This document shows, piece after piece, positions 1-7,594 of a stretch of DNA of 64,000 bases. The translations under genes were made by a program, and so were the position numbers. Origin of the DNA: a virus; the IMG/VR virus record IMGVR_UViG_3300025870_000010, positions 1 to 64,000 of that record; one strand, written 5' to 3'. How positions within the stretch are numbered: the stretch's first letter is position 1; every line of letters starts with the position of its first letter. The notes under the pieces were generated by a model. It was not told where the DNA came from, did no database searches, and saw only the letters and a program-made list of their open reading frames with translations.

Positions 1-104
1 GATTCCGAATATTTTTCTTTCAGTAAGGAATTTATTATTCCTAAATCTTCTTTGTCTAATTCATCTTTTACACACAACTTATCAATAAGGGTATTTATTC
101 TCAT
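1..104 (-). CDS. Partial hypothetical protein, cut by the window edge
   Basis: The first 34 codons of a minus-strand gene run off the left edge, starting with ATG at 104. The visible protein is charged (MRINTLIDKLCVKDELDKED at its start). The start overlaps the TGA stop of the upstream 89-residue gene in an ATGA arrangement, which suggests translational coupling. No family is recognisable from this fragment. Confidence 0.6.
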   Translation of the reverse strand, partial: MRINTLIDKLCVKDELDKEDLGIINSLLKEKYSE

Positions 105-370
105 TTTCTTTTGTCTAACTTTGTTTTGATTCTTGATTTAAAAACACCTTTAAGTTCATCCGATGTATAGTACCATTTCATATCAAATTGAGCACTACCT
201 ACCAAAAGAGACCACAAAGTTTTTGCATTTACTTTGAATTCCTGTTCCTTTGAAATAAGGTCTTCGAACTTTAGTATTGTATATTGTCTTATAAATTTAA
301 AAGGAATATAGAGGTACCATCTGTACCTCCATATCTTTACTATTCTATTGCAATCTTGAAATCTTTTCAT
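101..370 (-). CDS. Hypothetical protein (89 aa)
   Basis: A short basic protein rich in aromatic residues near its N-terminus (WRYRWYLYIPF) with a Lys/Arg-rich C-terminus. It lies immediately downstream of thyA (one base between genes) and overlaps the next gene by four bases, so it belongs to the same operon. I do not recognise a family. The basic aromatic character would allow nucleic-acid binding, but nothing in the sequence proves it. Confidence 0.6.
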   Translation of the reverse strand: MKRFQDCNRIVKIWRYRWYLYIPFKFIRQYTILKFEDLISKEQEFKVNAKTLWSLLVGSAQFDMKWYYTSDELKGVFKSRIKTKLDKRK

Positions 371-371
371 A

Positions 372-1346
372 TTAAACTGCTATTGGCATTTTGATTGTTG
401 AGTGTGTATCGTAATCTACTATTTCAAAATCTTCAAATTTATAATCGAATATAGTATCAACTTTGTTTAACTTTAATTTAGGCAAAACATCGGTTTTAGA
501 TTCTCTAGTCAATTGTTCTTGAATTTGTTCTATATGATTATCATATATATGAACATCACCTAAGTTACCAATCAATTCACCAGCAATCATATTAGTTTGT
601 TGTGCAATCATTTCTAATAATAAACCGTAACTTGCAATATTAAAAGGTAAACCAAGTCCAGTATCAACACTTCTTTGGTTCCACATTAATGAGATTTCTC
701 TTTTAGGAATATTTGCATTATCAAAAAGTTCATCATCCGTCATAATATCAAGAGTAGGATTTTTTTTATTCCACATATCATATCTTTCTTTATAACTCAA
801 TTCTCTAGTCCAAACTTGAAATCCATAATGACAAGGTGGTAATGCCATTTGTTCAATTTCACCAACATTCCAAGCACTTACCATAATTCTACGAGAATCT
901 GGTGACCCCATCAACGAATTAATTAAATTTTTAATTTGATTGATACCGTTTGTCTTTGTTTGAATATATTCATAATATCCTTCATCATTCTTTTTTGCAC
1001 TTAAACCGACTTGTGTTTTTCCTGACCAATCAACCCATTGCTTACCATACACAGGACCAAGGTCACCCATCAAATCTGCCCATTCATCCCAAATAGAAAC
1101 CTTATTTTCTTGCAAGTATTCTATATTAGTATCCCCACTTAAAAACCATATCAATTCGTGAATGATAGATTTTGTATGTAGTTTCTTGGTTGTTAATAGT
1201 GGAAATCCATCTTTCATATTAAAACGAATTTGTCTACCGAATACTGATGTTGTTCCCGTTCCTGTTCGGTCTCCTTTTTGATGCCCATTTTCTAGGATAT
1301 CTTTTAAAAGGTCATGATATACTTTATCTGTTTTATTTAAACTCAT
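372..1346 (-). CDS. thyA: Thymidylate synthase
   Basis: It converts dUMP to dTMP with methylenetetrahydrofolate, supplying thymine for an AT-rich phage genome. The family landmarks are present: the DRTGTGT phosphate-binding stretch (26-32), the catalytic Cys172 in LPPCHYGFQ, and the QRS..GLGLPFNIASY block (224-240). Asn236, the residue that reads dUMP, is retained, which argues against the related dCMP hydroxymethylase (gp42), where this position is Asp. At 324 aa it is longer than the 264-aa E. coli enzyme, partly through an insertion near residues 181-217. It follows the ClpP-like gene by six bases, in one transcription unit. Confidence 0.95.
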   Translation of the reverse strand: MSLNKTDKVYHDLLKDILENGHQKGDRTGTGTTSVFGRQIRFNMKDGFPLLTTKKLHTKSIIHELIWFLSGDTNIEYLQENKVSIWDEWADLMGDLGPVYGKQWVDWSGKTQVGLSAKKNDEGYYEYIQTKTNGINQIKNLINSLMGSPDSRRIMVSAWNVGEIEQMALPPCHYGFQVWTRELSYKERYDMWNKKNPTLDIMTDDELFDNANIPKREISLMWNQRSVDTGLGLPFNIASYGLLLEMIAQQTNMIAGELIGNLGDVHIYDNHIEQIQEQLTRESKTDVLPKLKLNKVDTIFDYKFEDFEIVDYDTHSTIKMPIAV

Positions 1347-1352
1347 ATGCTC

Positions 1353-1919
1353 TTAGATTATTTCATCAACTACTCCTAACTCTAATGCTTCATCAGATTC
1401 TAAATACCAATCTAATTTTCTTTTGTAAACTTTCTTTAATTGTTTCTTAGAAATGTTAGTATTTTCTAAAGTTAGTTTTTCTAATTTATCTTGTAGTTTA
1501 GAAGATTGTTCAACACTTTCTTTCATTTCTTTAACAGTTCCAATAGTCCCACCAGAAACTTGATGATACAAAGGTGTTGAATGTTTATGTGCAAATCTTT
1601 TATGACCACAAATAAGCATAATAAATCCACAACTCATTGCAGCTCCTGTACATATTGTATGAATAGGGGTTTTTGAATTTTGCATTACTGAAACCAATCC
1701 AAGTATTTGATAAACATAACCTCCATAAGAATCTATAAAAATTTCAATAGGTGGTCTCTTATATTTTAGACCATTGATTTTGTATAATTTCTTTAGGTAT
1801 GTATCATCAGCATTAATATCTAAAATCTTTTGTGTAATATCTCCTATTGTTTTTTGGTCAACTTGTTTGTTAAACAATAGTGTTCTTTCCATAGGTAACG
1901 GTAATCCATCTGTACTCAT
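1353..1919 (-). CDS. ClpP-like serine protease
   Basis: A self-compartmentalising serine protease fold of the ClpP/crotonase type. The triad is visible by alignment to ClpP: Ser96 in TGAAMSCG, His119 in LYHQVSGG and Asp170 in the KLDWYLES segment before the conserved EALELGVVDEII end. At 188 aa it is close to bacterial ClpP (about 190-200 aa). Phage ClpP homologues can act in head maturation, but this phage also has a gp21-type prohead protease, so the role here is open: host-protein turnover, Clp modulation or virion processing. It sits between the first internal-protein cluster and thyA. Confidence 0.85.
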   Translation of the reverse strand: MSTDGLPLPMERTLLFNKQVDQKTIGDITQKILDINADDTYLKKLYKINGLKYKRPPIEIFIDSYGGYVYQILGLVSVMQNSKTPIHTICTGAAMSCGFIMLICGHKRFAHKHSTPLYHQVSGGTIGTVKEMKESVEQSSKLQDKLEKLTLENTNISKKQLKKVYKRKLDWYLESDEALELGVVDEII

Positions 1920-1951
1920 ATTTTATCTTTTTAAGTTATACATATTAAAAC

Positions 1952-1983
1952 AAAAAAAAGGAACTAATATTTTAGTTCCCTTT
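1952..1983 (-). terminator. Rho-independent terminator
   Basis: A 7-bp stem (GGAACTA/TAGTTCC at 1960-1966 and 1973-1979) with a 6-base loop is followed on the minus strand by a T tract. It closes the unit that ends with the internal-protein cluster at 2-4 kb. Confidence 0.7.
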
Positions 1984-1987
1984 AAAT

Positions 1988-2092
1988 TTATTTGTTTAAG
2001 TTTTCTTTTTTCTTTCGTTCCCTTTCGGATTTGAGAGTTGTACAAGTAACTATAATTAAAGCTATAATTACCAATGAAATTTTTACTATCAA
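1988..2092 (-). CDS. Possible small membrane peptide (34 aa, TTG start)
   Basis: An open frame between the 93-aa gene and the terminator encodes a peptide with a TTG start, one hydrophobic helix (about residues 2-16) that ends in a lipobox-like VTC, and a basic tail (SERERKKKENLNK). The stop lies just before the terminator, as expected for the last gene of an operon. The start codon is non-standard and no ATG is available, so this is tentative. It could be a small lipoprotein or a lysis-related peptide. Confidence 0.3.
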   Translation of the reverse strand: MIVKISLVIIALIIVTCTTLKSERERKKKENLNK

Positions 2093-2097
2093 AATAC

Positions 2098-2379
2098 TTA
2101 CAGATTCTTTTTTACAAATTTGATTATGTCATCAATAGTATCAAAAGATTCTTGTTCAAATCCTAAAAAAGACGGTGCTGACAACCAATAACCATCAGTA
2201 TCTCTGTCAAAACTAAATGAACCCACTTGTTTTTTATTTTTGTTAATTTGATATACTTGGTCAGCTGGACTAGCGTGTTTATCTCCTACCAATTCAATAC
2301 CATCAGCATTTATATATTTTTCTGTTTGCCAAACTTTTTGGTATTTTCCTTCGTTAAGAAATTCGTTTAATTGCTTCAT
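2098..2379 (-). CDS. Candidate internal head protein with capsid-targeting N-terminus (93 aa)
   Basis: It begins MKQLNEFLNE|GK, the shared N-terminus proposed here as a capsid-targeting sequence. The LNE ending matches the (L/I)xE consensus of T4-type prohead protease, so the mature form would start at Gly11. The rest has several aromatic residues (GYWLSAPSF) and an amphipathic C-terminal helix, with no recognised domain. It is the last clear gene of cluster 1. Packaging in the head is inferred from the N-terminus; the function after injection is unknown. Confidence 0.75.
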   Translation of the reverse strand: MKQLNEFLNEGKYQKVWQTEKYINADGIELVGDKHASPADQVYQINKNKKQVGSFSFDRDTDGYWLSAPSFLGFEQESFDTIDDIIKFVKKNL

Positions 2380-2394
2380 ACTTGTTTTTTATTT

Positions 2395-2404
2395 TATTTA
2401 ATTT
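2395..2404 (-). promoter_or_regulatory. Candidate late promoter (AAATTAAATA)
   Basis: The ATTAAATA element lies 15 bases upstream of the 93-aa gene, on its coding strand. Confidence 0.4.
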
Positions 2405-2405
2405 T

Positions 2406-2717
2406 TTAAATTATTTCTATATTTTTACATTCATCAAATACAAACACAAAGATTTCACCGGTAATATTACTAGTTGTAAATGCATTTGCTTTCCAATCTA
2501 CTTTTTCACCATTATCTAATTCTATTCTTATATTAATAGGGTCGTATTTATCAAAAAGTGATTTCAAAGTACCTTTATCTTTTATACTATACTGTGAACT
2601 ATAAAGAGGAAATTTAGGATAATCTAATTGCACAGACATACCTTTTTTCAAATCCTTGAAATTCGTTATCTTTTCGCCTTCCTTTTTCCTATTAAAAAAT
2701 TCATTTAAAGTTTTCAT
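2406..2717 (-). CDS. Candidate internal head protein, degenerate targeting sequence (103 aa)
   Basis: The N-terminus MKTLNEFFNRKK clearly belongs to the MKxLNEFLNE family, but the cleavage-site Glu is replaced by Arg, so it may not be processed at the usual place. The remaining 90 residues are mostly predicted beta strand, and the stretch around GMSVQLDYP and IRIELDNGEKVDW recalls small beta-barrel (SH3/KOW-like) domains found in neighbouring proteins. No function can be assigned. Confidence 0.7.
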   Translation of the reverse strand: MKTLNEFFNRKKEGEKITNFKDLKKGMSVQLDYPKFPLYSSQYSIKDKGTLKSLFDKYDPINIRIELDNGEKVDWKANAFTTSNITGEIFVFVFDECKNIEII

Positions 2718-2724
2718 ATATTTT

Positions 2725-3003
2725 TTATTTTTTGTTTTTAAAAATGTTTAAAAAATATTCTAATGCTGATATCCTTCTTTTGTCTGTTATCTTTTTATAT
2801 AACTCTTTTGCAAACTTTATCGGGTTAGATGCTTTATCTAACATATCATATAAATCTGCATGAACTGCCCAAAAATAAGTTTCATCCCTTGTAACATTTT
2901 CTAAAATAGATTTATGTTTATTACCTAAGGCATTGATTATATTTTGTATCGACTTTTGTTTAAGAAGATTATATTCATCACTGTGTTCTTTAAGACTTTT
3001 CAA
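2725..3003 (-). CDS. Candidate internal head protein, TTG start (92 aa)
   Basis: The frame opens with TTG AAA AGT CTT, giving MKSLKEH. Similarity to the MKxL starts of the adjacent genes supports this TTG as the true start; a nearby ATG at 3005-3007 runs straight into a stop in another frame. The canonical FLNE is lost (HSDE), so processing is doubtful. The protein looks alpha-helical and charged. It lies between two other cluster members with short spacers, in the same transcription unit. Confidence 0.6.
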   Translation of the reverse strand: MKSLKEHSDEYNLLKQKSIQNIINALGNKHKSILENVTRDETYFWAVHADLYDMLDKASNPIKFAKELYKKITDKRRISALEYFLNIFKNKK

Positions 3004-3017
3004 ATCATGTGTTTATT

Positions 3018-4133
3018 TTATCCCCAGTAATTACTTGGTGGTACATATCCAGCAATTTTCTTAACTACCTCGTCAGTTACTTTTTTAGCATCAATACCTT
3101 TTCCGGCTGATTTTACCTTAATATAATTAGCATCTTTAATATAAGAACCACCTTTTCCAGATTTTGCTATTGTAGAATCAACACCTCTTTTGTTGAATGC
3201 ATACCAAACATCACCATCTAAATATTTTTTAATATCTTTACCCATATCAAGAATATCTTTTGCTGTTTGTGCGGCACCTCTATGAGTATCCATTAAAATT
3301 TCTTCTGGAACTTGTCTACTTCTTTCTTTATTTTGTGCAATTGCAACATTATAAGAATTGATAACCCAAACAAGATGAACATTTATTTTTTCATATCCTA
3401 AAGATTCAATATCAGCAGAAATACTTCTTAACTTGTTTAAGTTCTTTAAAGTAACATCAAAAATAAGATTTGGTTTTCTATCTACCGGTGCCATTAAAAT
3501 ACCAGCATATCTTGCAAGTTTTCTTTTATCAATTACATTTAATTCTTCATCTAAGATTGTGTGTAAAGTACTAACATCATTAGGATTTTTCAAATTGAAT
3601 TTTGAAATATCTTTTCCTGTTGCTTCCTCTGCCATTTTCTTAATCATATCAGATTTTAATGCTAATGCTTTAACTTCATCAACATCATAAACTTGACCTT
3701 CGATTCCCATAAGGTTATCTTTTACAAAACCTTTACCAGAACCAGCACCACCAGCAAGTAAAACTGCATTTCCAAATTTAGGATATGCTTTACCTCCGAA
3801 TGTAATAAGTTTTTCATTTAATTCAAAAACTTCACTTTCGTAAACTTTATAATCATTACCATCTTCAACTGAAGGGTTTCCATTTTTGTCTATAACAATA
3901 ACACCTATGTCACTGAATTTACCAAATTTCTTTTTAATGTTTTTATCGTGATTTGTAAATATTTCAACACTTTCTGGGTCATCCCAAAATAAAACACCAG
4001 AATCAATAACTTTGAATCCGTTACCTTTTTTATCAATTGCAATATCACCCGGCATTACTAATGCTAAATCTTTGACCGATGCACTTTCATTTATTCCTTT
4101 TAGTTCTTTTCTAAAAATATCTAATCCTTTCAT
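3018..4133 (-). CDS. Zeta-toxin-like P-loop kinase, candidate internal head protein
   Basis: Three parts are visible. Residues 1-16 (MKGLDIFRKELKGINE) resemble the capsid-targeting N-terminus and end in an (I)xE site. Residues about 25-105 form a small beta-rich domain ending in another LNE (105-107). Residues 120-371 form a P-loop kinase with Walker A GGAGSGKG (128-135), a distal NLIFDVTL strand and an Arg-rich lid-like segment (NKERSRQVPEEI). This pattern recalls zeta toxins, which phosphorylate UDP-N-acetylglucosamine, and related nucleotide kinases. Kinase fold is confident; the zeta relationship and substrate are inferred. It is the first gene behind a candidate late promoter. Confidence 0.75.
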   Translation of the reverse strand: MKGLDIFRKELKGINESASVKDLALVMPGDIAIDKKGNGFKVIDSGVLFWDDPESVEIFTNHDKNIKKKFGKFSDIGVIVIDKNGNPSVEDGNDYKVYESEVFELNEKLITFGGKAYPKFGNAVLLAGGAGSGKGFVKDNLMGIEGQVYDVDEVKALALKSDMIKKMAEEATGKDISKFNLKNPNDVSTLHTILDEELNVIDKRKLARYAGILMAPVDRKPNLIFDVTLKNLNKLRSISADIESLGYEKINVHLVWVINSYNVAIAQNKERSRQVPEEILMDTHRGAAQTAKDILDMGKDIKKYLDGDVWYAFNKRGVDSTIAKSGKGGSYIKDANYIKVKSAGKGIDAKKVTDEVVKKIAGYVPPSNYWG

Positions 4134-4152
4134 AATTTATTATTTGTTTTCT

Positions 4153-4160
4153 TATTTAAC
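4153..4160 (-). promoter_or_regulatory. Candidate late promoter (GTTAAATA)
   Basis: A one-base variant of ATTAAATA, 19 bases upstream of the kinase gene that opens internal-protein cluster 1. Confidence 0.4.
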
Positions 4161-4164
4161 TCAC

Positions 4165-4503
4165 CTATTTCCAAAAGCATTGTACTAAAACAATAACCAA
4201 ACTTAGCCCCAAACAAACTAATGTCTTGGGGCTAAAATCTGCACCTATAAAAAAATGTGTGAATATTCCAAAGACAATAGTGTTAACACTAAATCCAATG
4301 AAACGTAATGTCCAGGCACTATCAAAAATAATTGCTCCGGCCTTTGTTGCTTCTACGAAAAAAATACTTGCACCTAATCCCATAAGATAAACTAGGAAAG
4401 TGTACTTAGACAAAAAAGATGCAAATCTAATCGGAGCAACTCCTTGAAACCAGATAATGACATCTGTCAAAATCAACAAGGTAAAATATAATAGATATTT
4501 CAT
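4165..4503 (-). CDS. Small four-helix membrane protein (112 aa)
   Basis: Nearly the whole protein is hydrophobic, with four likely membrane helices (about 2-20, 31-52, 62-84 and 92-110) and short loops. Its start overlaps the stop of the upstream exonuclease gene by one base (TAATG), so the two are translationally coupled. The size and topology would suit a holin or small transporter-like protein, and a lysis cassette lies about 1.5 kb upstream, but there is no diagnostic motif. Confidence 0.6.
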   Translation of the reverse strand: MKYLLYFTLLILTDVIIWFQGVAPIRFASFLSKYTFLVYLMGLGASIFFVEATKAGAIIFDSAWTLRFIGFSVNTIVFGIFTHFFIGADFSPKTLVCLGLSLVIVLVQCFWK

Positions 4504-5315
4504 TAAAAAGTTATAGAATTGTCAATAAGACTTTTTTCTATTTTTTCGATTAGTCTATTTGCAATAGTTCTACTATGAATAGAAATTGATTTGGTCCTAG
4601 TCATCCACTTTAAAAAACCTAGTGATTCTTTAGAATCCATTTTCAATATGTTTTCATCTTTCAATTTACCTTTTGCAAAAAACACATCTTTATCTTCTCT
4701 TCTGAAAAAATTATCTGTATCAATAGTATCCGAAGATGATATCAATTCGTATTCTCCTTTAGTATCTATCAACTTGTCTAATATTTCAATGGTTGCAGTA
4801 ACATCACTTTTTGCTTCGTGAGCTGTACCCATATCACCACCAACAATCCTGGAATGAACTCCTTCTAAGGTATTAGGATATAATTGTCTATATATGTCAT
4901 ATACATCAATTCTTTTGTTTTGAAGAATATTTACAGAACTAGGTATCTTTGCTTGTAGAAATTTTTCGATAATAAAAGGAATGTCAAATCTATTAGAACA
5001 ATATCCACAAAGAATAGTACCTTTAGAAAAATAGTTTTCATAAATAGACTTTGCTTTTTCACTAAAGTAAGGATATCCTACTAATGATTCATTTGTGATT
5101 CCGTGCTTTTCTAATGCCTCTTCTCTTACTGGAACATTAGTATTATAGTACGAATCGTTTTCTATAAATTCTTTACCATCATATTTACATACATACAATT
5201 CTATGATTTCATCAGTTATTTTATCAATCCCTGTTGATTCGATATCAAAAAATGTTATAGGTGCTTTTGTTGTTTCATACAATTTAACGAGTATTTCTCT
5301 TACGTCTTTTTTCAT
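4503..5315 (-). CDS. DEDDh 3'-5' exonuclease (DnaQ/RNase T type)
   Basis: The RNase-H-like exonuclease signature is complete: ExoI FFDIEST with Asp24 and Glu26, ExoII around CSNRFDIPF with Asp111, and ExoIII HEAKSDVTAT with His166 and Asp171. Such enzymes remove nucleotides from 3' ends of DNA or RNA; T4 DexA is a possible functional counterpart, but its substrate cannot be read from sequence. The C-terminal 90 residues are a separate segment with a KWMTRTKSISIHSR stretch. It follows a terminator and has no ATTAAATA element, consistent with earlier expression. Confidence 0.85.
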   Translation of the reverse strand: MKKDVREILVKLYETTKAPITFFDIESTGIDKITDEIIELYVCKYDGKEFIENDSYYNTNVPVREEALEKHGITNESLVGYPYFSEKAKSIYENYFSKGTILCGYCSNRFDIPFIIEKFLQAKIPSSVNILQNKRIDVYDIYRQLYPNTLEGVHSRIVGGDMGTAHEAKSDVTATIEILDKLIDTKGEYELISSSDTIDTDNFFRREDKDVFFAKGKLKDENILKMDSKESLGFLKWMTRTKSISIHSRTIANRLIEKIEKSLIDNSITF

Positions 5316-5392
5316 TTTTTAGATGTGTAATATTATTAATAACTTTCTATATATTAAAGTTTTTTTAATGTAAAAATATTTTAAATTTGATA

Positions 5393-5426
5393 CAAAAAGA
5401 GCAACTAAATTGTTGCTCTTTGTTTT
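5393..5426 (-). terminator. Rho-independent terminator
   Basis: A perfect 10-bp stem (AAAGAGCAAC/GTTGCTCTTT) with a 6-base loop and a minus-strand T run directly follows the stop of the 87-aa gene. Confidence 0.75.
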
Positions 5427-5689
5427 TAACTTTCTAATAAGTCGTATAGTTTACTTTCCGTTGTCAAGTATCTGGAGATCAATTCTAGCTCCGAATAGTT
5501 TGGTCCTTTCATAATTCTAAGTTCTTTAGAATCTGTTTTAAAAACAATAGAATTTGTTGTTTTACAGAAGTACGGTTCGCTTTTTAATTCTTGTTCTATT
5601 TCTTTGATTTCATTAACATTTGTTTCATCAAAGTCTTTCCACACTATTTTAGTGTTTCCTTTTTGTACTATGTTCCAAGTATCTTTCAT
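5426..5689 (-). CDS. Hypothetical protein (87 aa)
   Basis: A small soluble acidic protein with a mixed alpha/beta pattern (TWNIVQKGNTKIVWKDFD at its start). It ends an operon that begins near the spanin/amidase pair. No family is recognised. Confidence 0.6.
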   Translation of the reverse strand: MKDTWNIVQKGNTKIVWKDFDETNVNEIKEIEQELKSEPYFCKTTNSIVFKTDSKELRIMKGPNYSELELISRYLTTESKLYDLLES

Positions 5690-5720
5690 TTGTTCTATTT
5701 TTAAATATTCGTATTAGTTT

Positions 5721-6047
5721 TTAATTAGTCCAATCATTGTAATAACCATTATCGTATAGGGTAAGATGTATTGCAAAGGTTTCTTTAAAGTTTTTTGATA
5801 TACTACCGTCAGTATCGTGCTTGCTTATCATAAATAAATAATATGCGGAATCTTCGGACATATTAAAATCTTTTGATATTTCATATAAGAAATCATAAAG
5901 TTCACTAGGTTCTTCATAGGTATTAAAACTTTTTGATAAACCACTATGTATTAATGCGTGACTTTTTATTTTATTTGATGCAATTTCGATCTCATATAGA
6001 CAAGACAATTTTATTGTACTTAGAATTTCTTCTGCAAATGTTATCAT
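5721..6047 (-). CDS. Hypothetical protein (108 aa)
   Basis: I start the gene at the ATG at 6047, one base after the amidase stop; the longer frame needs a TTG inside the amidase gene. The protein starts MITFAEEILSTIKLSC and looks soluble and mixed alpha/beta. It is probably co-transcribed with the lysis genes, but no domain is recognisable. Confidence 0.6.
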   Translation of the reverse strand: MITFAEEILSTIKLSCLYEIEIASNKIKSHALIHSGLSKSFNTYEEPSELYDFLYEISKDFNMSEDSAYYLFMISKHDTDGSISKNFKETFAIHLTLYDNGYYNDWTN

Positions 6048-6048
6048 A

Positions 6049-6708
6049 CTATTGTTTATTATATGAATCCTGGATTCTTGCAAATCCGTTGACTATTGCT
6101 TTTGCAACTTGATGTTGAGTTCCAACATCTATCATTTTTTTACAATCTGATAAGTTATCAAAGAACCACATTTCTAATAGCATTGCCGGCATAGATGTAT
6201 TTTTCAATACGTAATAGTTTGCTTCTTTATCAACATCACCATCGGACCATTTGTCCATTCTGTACTTTTCATCAGGAAAGAAATCTACAATTGAATCAAA
6301 AACCATTGTTGCTAATTCATCACTTTTAGTTTGTCCTTTGCTAGTAAAGATTTCTATGCCGTGTGCTTTTCCGGCACCCGATGCATTTCCGTGCATTGAA
6401 AAATATACACAATCTTTATCTTTTTTGTGATATGAATTTGCCATTGAAACTCTTTCCTTTAACGATATATCATTTTCAGAATCGACAATATCTAAATAAG
6501 ACATTCCTCTAATAGCCATTATGTTTTTTACTATTCCAATTACTTGTCTGTTAAAAACCCCTTCATAGAATGAAATATCTTCTTCAGGATGATACCAACT
6601 CTTTTTCCAGGTGGATTTGTCATTCTTGTCAAAGGTGGGTGCAGTTGTATATTTTCCATCAACTATCCCACCATGTCCGGCATCTAATAAAAATGTAATT
6701 TTTGACAT
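6049..6708 (-). CDS. N-acetylmuramoyl-L-alanine amidase (endolysin)
   Basis: An Amidase_3-type zinc enzyme that cuts the amide bond between muramic acid and the stem peptide. The expected ligands and catalytic residue are visible: His12 in LLDAGHGG, Glu49 in FYEG, His106 in FSMHGNAS and Glu179 in LLEMWFF. At 219 aa it is essentially a bare catalytic domain without a wall-binding module or signal peptide, so it would need a holin for export. The spanin-like gene directly upstream supports a role in host lysis. Confidence 0.9.
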   Translation of the reverse strand: MSKITFLLDAGHGGIVDGKYTTAPTFDKNDKSTWKKSWYHPEEDISFYEGVFNRQVIGIVKNIMAIRGMSYLDIVDSENDISLKERVSMANSYHKKDKDCVYFSMHGNASGAGKAHGIEIFTSKGQTKSDELATMVFDSIVDFFPDEKYRMDKWSDGDVDKEANYYVLKNTSMPAMLLEMWFFDNLSDCKKMIDVGTQHQVAKAIVNGFARIQDSYNKQ

Positions 6709-7047
6709 TTACTTTAGTTTTTTTGTTAGTTTTTCGATCTCAATATCATATTTGTGCATTATGTCATCAGGTCTTTCTTTAGTTCTAATGATTGCATTAT
6801 TATAATACAAATTTCTTTTTGAAATTTTATATCCTTCTAGTTCTAACAATAATTGAAAGTTGTTTAATGTAATTGTACTGTCAGCTAAAACTTTAATTTC
6901 TGTTTTTAAGGAATCAACTTCTAAAGTCAATTTCTTATTTTCTTTAATAACTTTACTAGAATTCCTATTTGAGTTGCACGTATATAAAAACGTACAACTC
7001 AAAAGGATAAAAGTTATTAAAGGTAGTTTTTCTAAAAACCTTTTCAT
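6709..7047 (-). CDS. Spanin-like membrane-anchored coiled-coil protein (112 aa)
   Basis: I use the ATG at 7047, giving MKRFLEKLPLITFILLSC..., because the longer frame overlaps the upstream gene by about 100 bases. One N-terminal hydrophobic segment (about 8-25) includes lipobox-like Cys residues and is followed by a charged coiled coil. This layout and its place next to the endolysin fit an inner-membrane or lipoprotein spanin that disrupts the outer membrane at lysis. No second spanin partner is evident. The assignment rests on topology and context. Confidence 0.55.
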   Translation of the reverse strand: MKRFLEKLPLITFILLSCTFLYTCNSNRNSSKVIKENKKLTLEVDSLKTEIKVLADSTITLNNFQLLLELEGYKISKRNLYYNNAIIRTKERPDDIMHKYDIEIEKLTKKLK

Positions 7048-7051
7048 AATT

Positions 7052-7588
7052 TTAATTATTAGCTTCTTCAGTTTGTTTAGCTGCCATTGCTTCTTGCATT
7101 GCAACTTCTGGGGTAATACCCATTTCTGCAGCCTGTAATTCGAAACCAGCATCTCTTAATGTTTGCTCGTCTTTACCAATTTGATTTTGAATAATTTCGG
7201 CAAGTGATGTCAACAATTCAGAAACTTGAGATACTTGGTCAACCCCAACATATTTATTGGTTGCGACAAATTGAAACAATGCTCTGATTGATTCTTTAGT
7301 AACATTAGCAATAGATTCTGGTTTTAATTCAGAAACTAATTTTTGAGCTGCCGAAATGTCCCAAGCTTGTTGTCCTACCCATTCTACTTTAGGTAAAATT
7401 TCCATTGTTAATAATGCAATAGAACCTTGCGACAACGAAAGTTCATATGTCTTTTCACTGTATTCTTTTTGAATTGCTTCAAAAGATTTACCAAGTTCTT
7501 CAAAAGTAGATGATTCAATATCACTACCTAACACTCTTTGTACTTTTTCTTCAGCAACCGAAGTTTCTAAGGTTTTAACTTTTCCCAT
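7052..7588 (-). CDS. Hypothetical helical protein (178 aa)
   Basis: The protein is largely alpha-helical and acidic, with a Met/Ala/Gln-rich C-terminal tail (MQEAMAAKQTEEANN) after a helical core around ALFQFVATNKYVGVDQ. It lies between two unknown genes and the lysis pair. No family is recognised. The composition would suit a virion or chaperone protein, but this is only a guess. Confidence 0.65.
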   Translation of the reverse strand: MGKVKTLETSVAEEKVQRVLGSDIESSTFEELGKSFEAIQKEYSEKTYELSLSQGSIALLTMEILPKVEWVGQQAWDISAAQKLVSELKPESIANVTKESIRALFQFVATNKYVGVDQVSQVSELLTSLAEIIQNQIGKDEQTLRDAGFELQAAEMGITPEVAMQEAMAAKQTEEANN

Positions 7589-7594
7589 AATTGT

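Noticed and set aside
372-1346. dCMP hydroxymethylase (gp42) as the identity of the ThyA-like gene
   Set aside because: The nucleotide-reading residue is Asn236 in LPFNIASY, as in thymidylate synthase, rather than Asp.
7048-7152. Longer start for the spanin-like gene
   Set aside because: The extension lies inside the upstream gene in another frame; the ATG at 7047 directly precedes the membrane segment.
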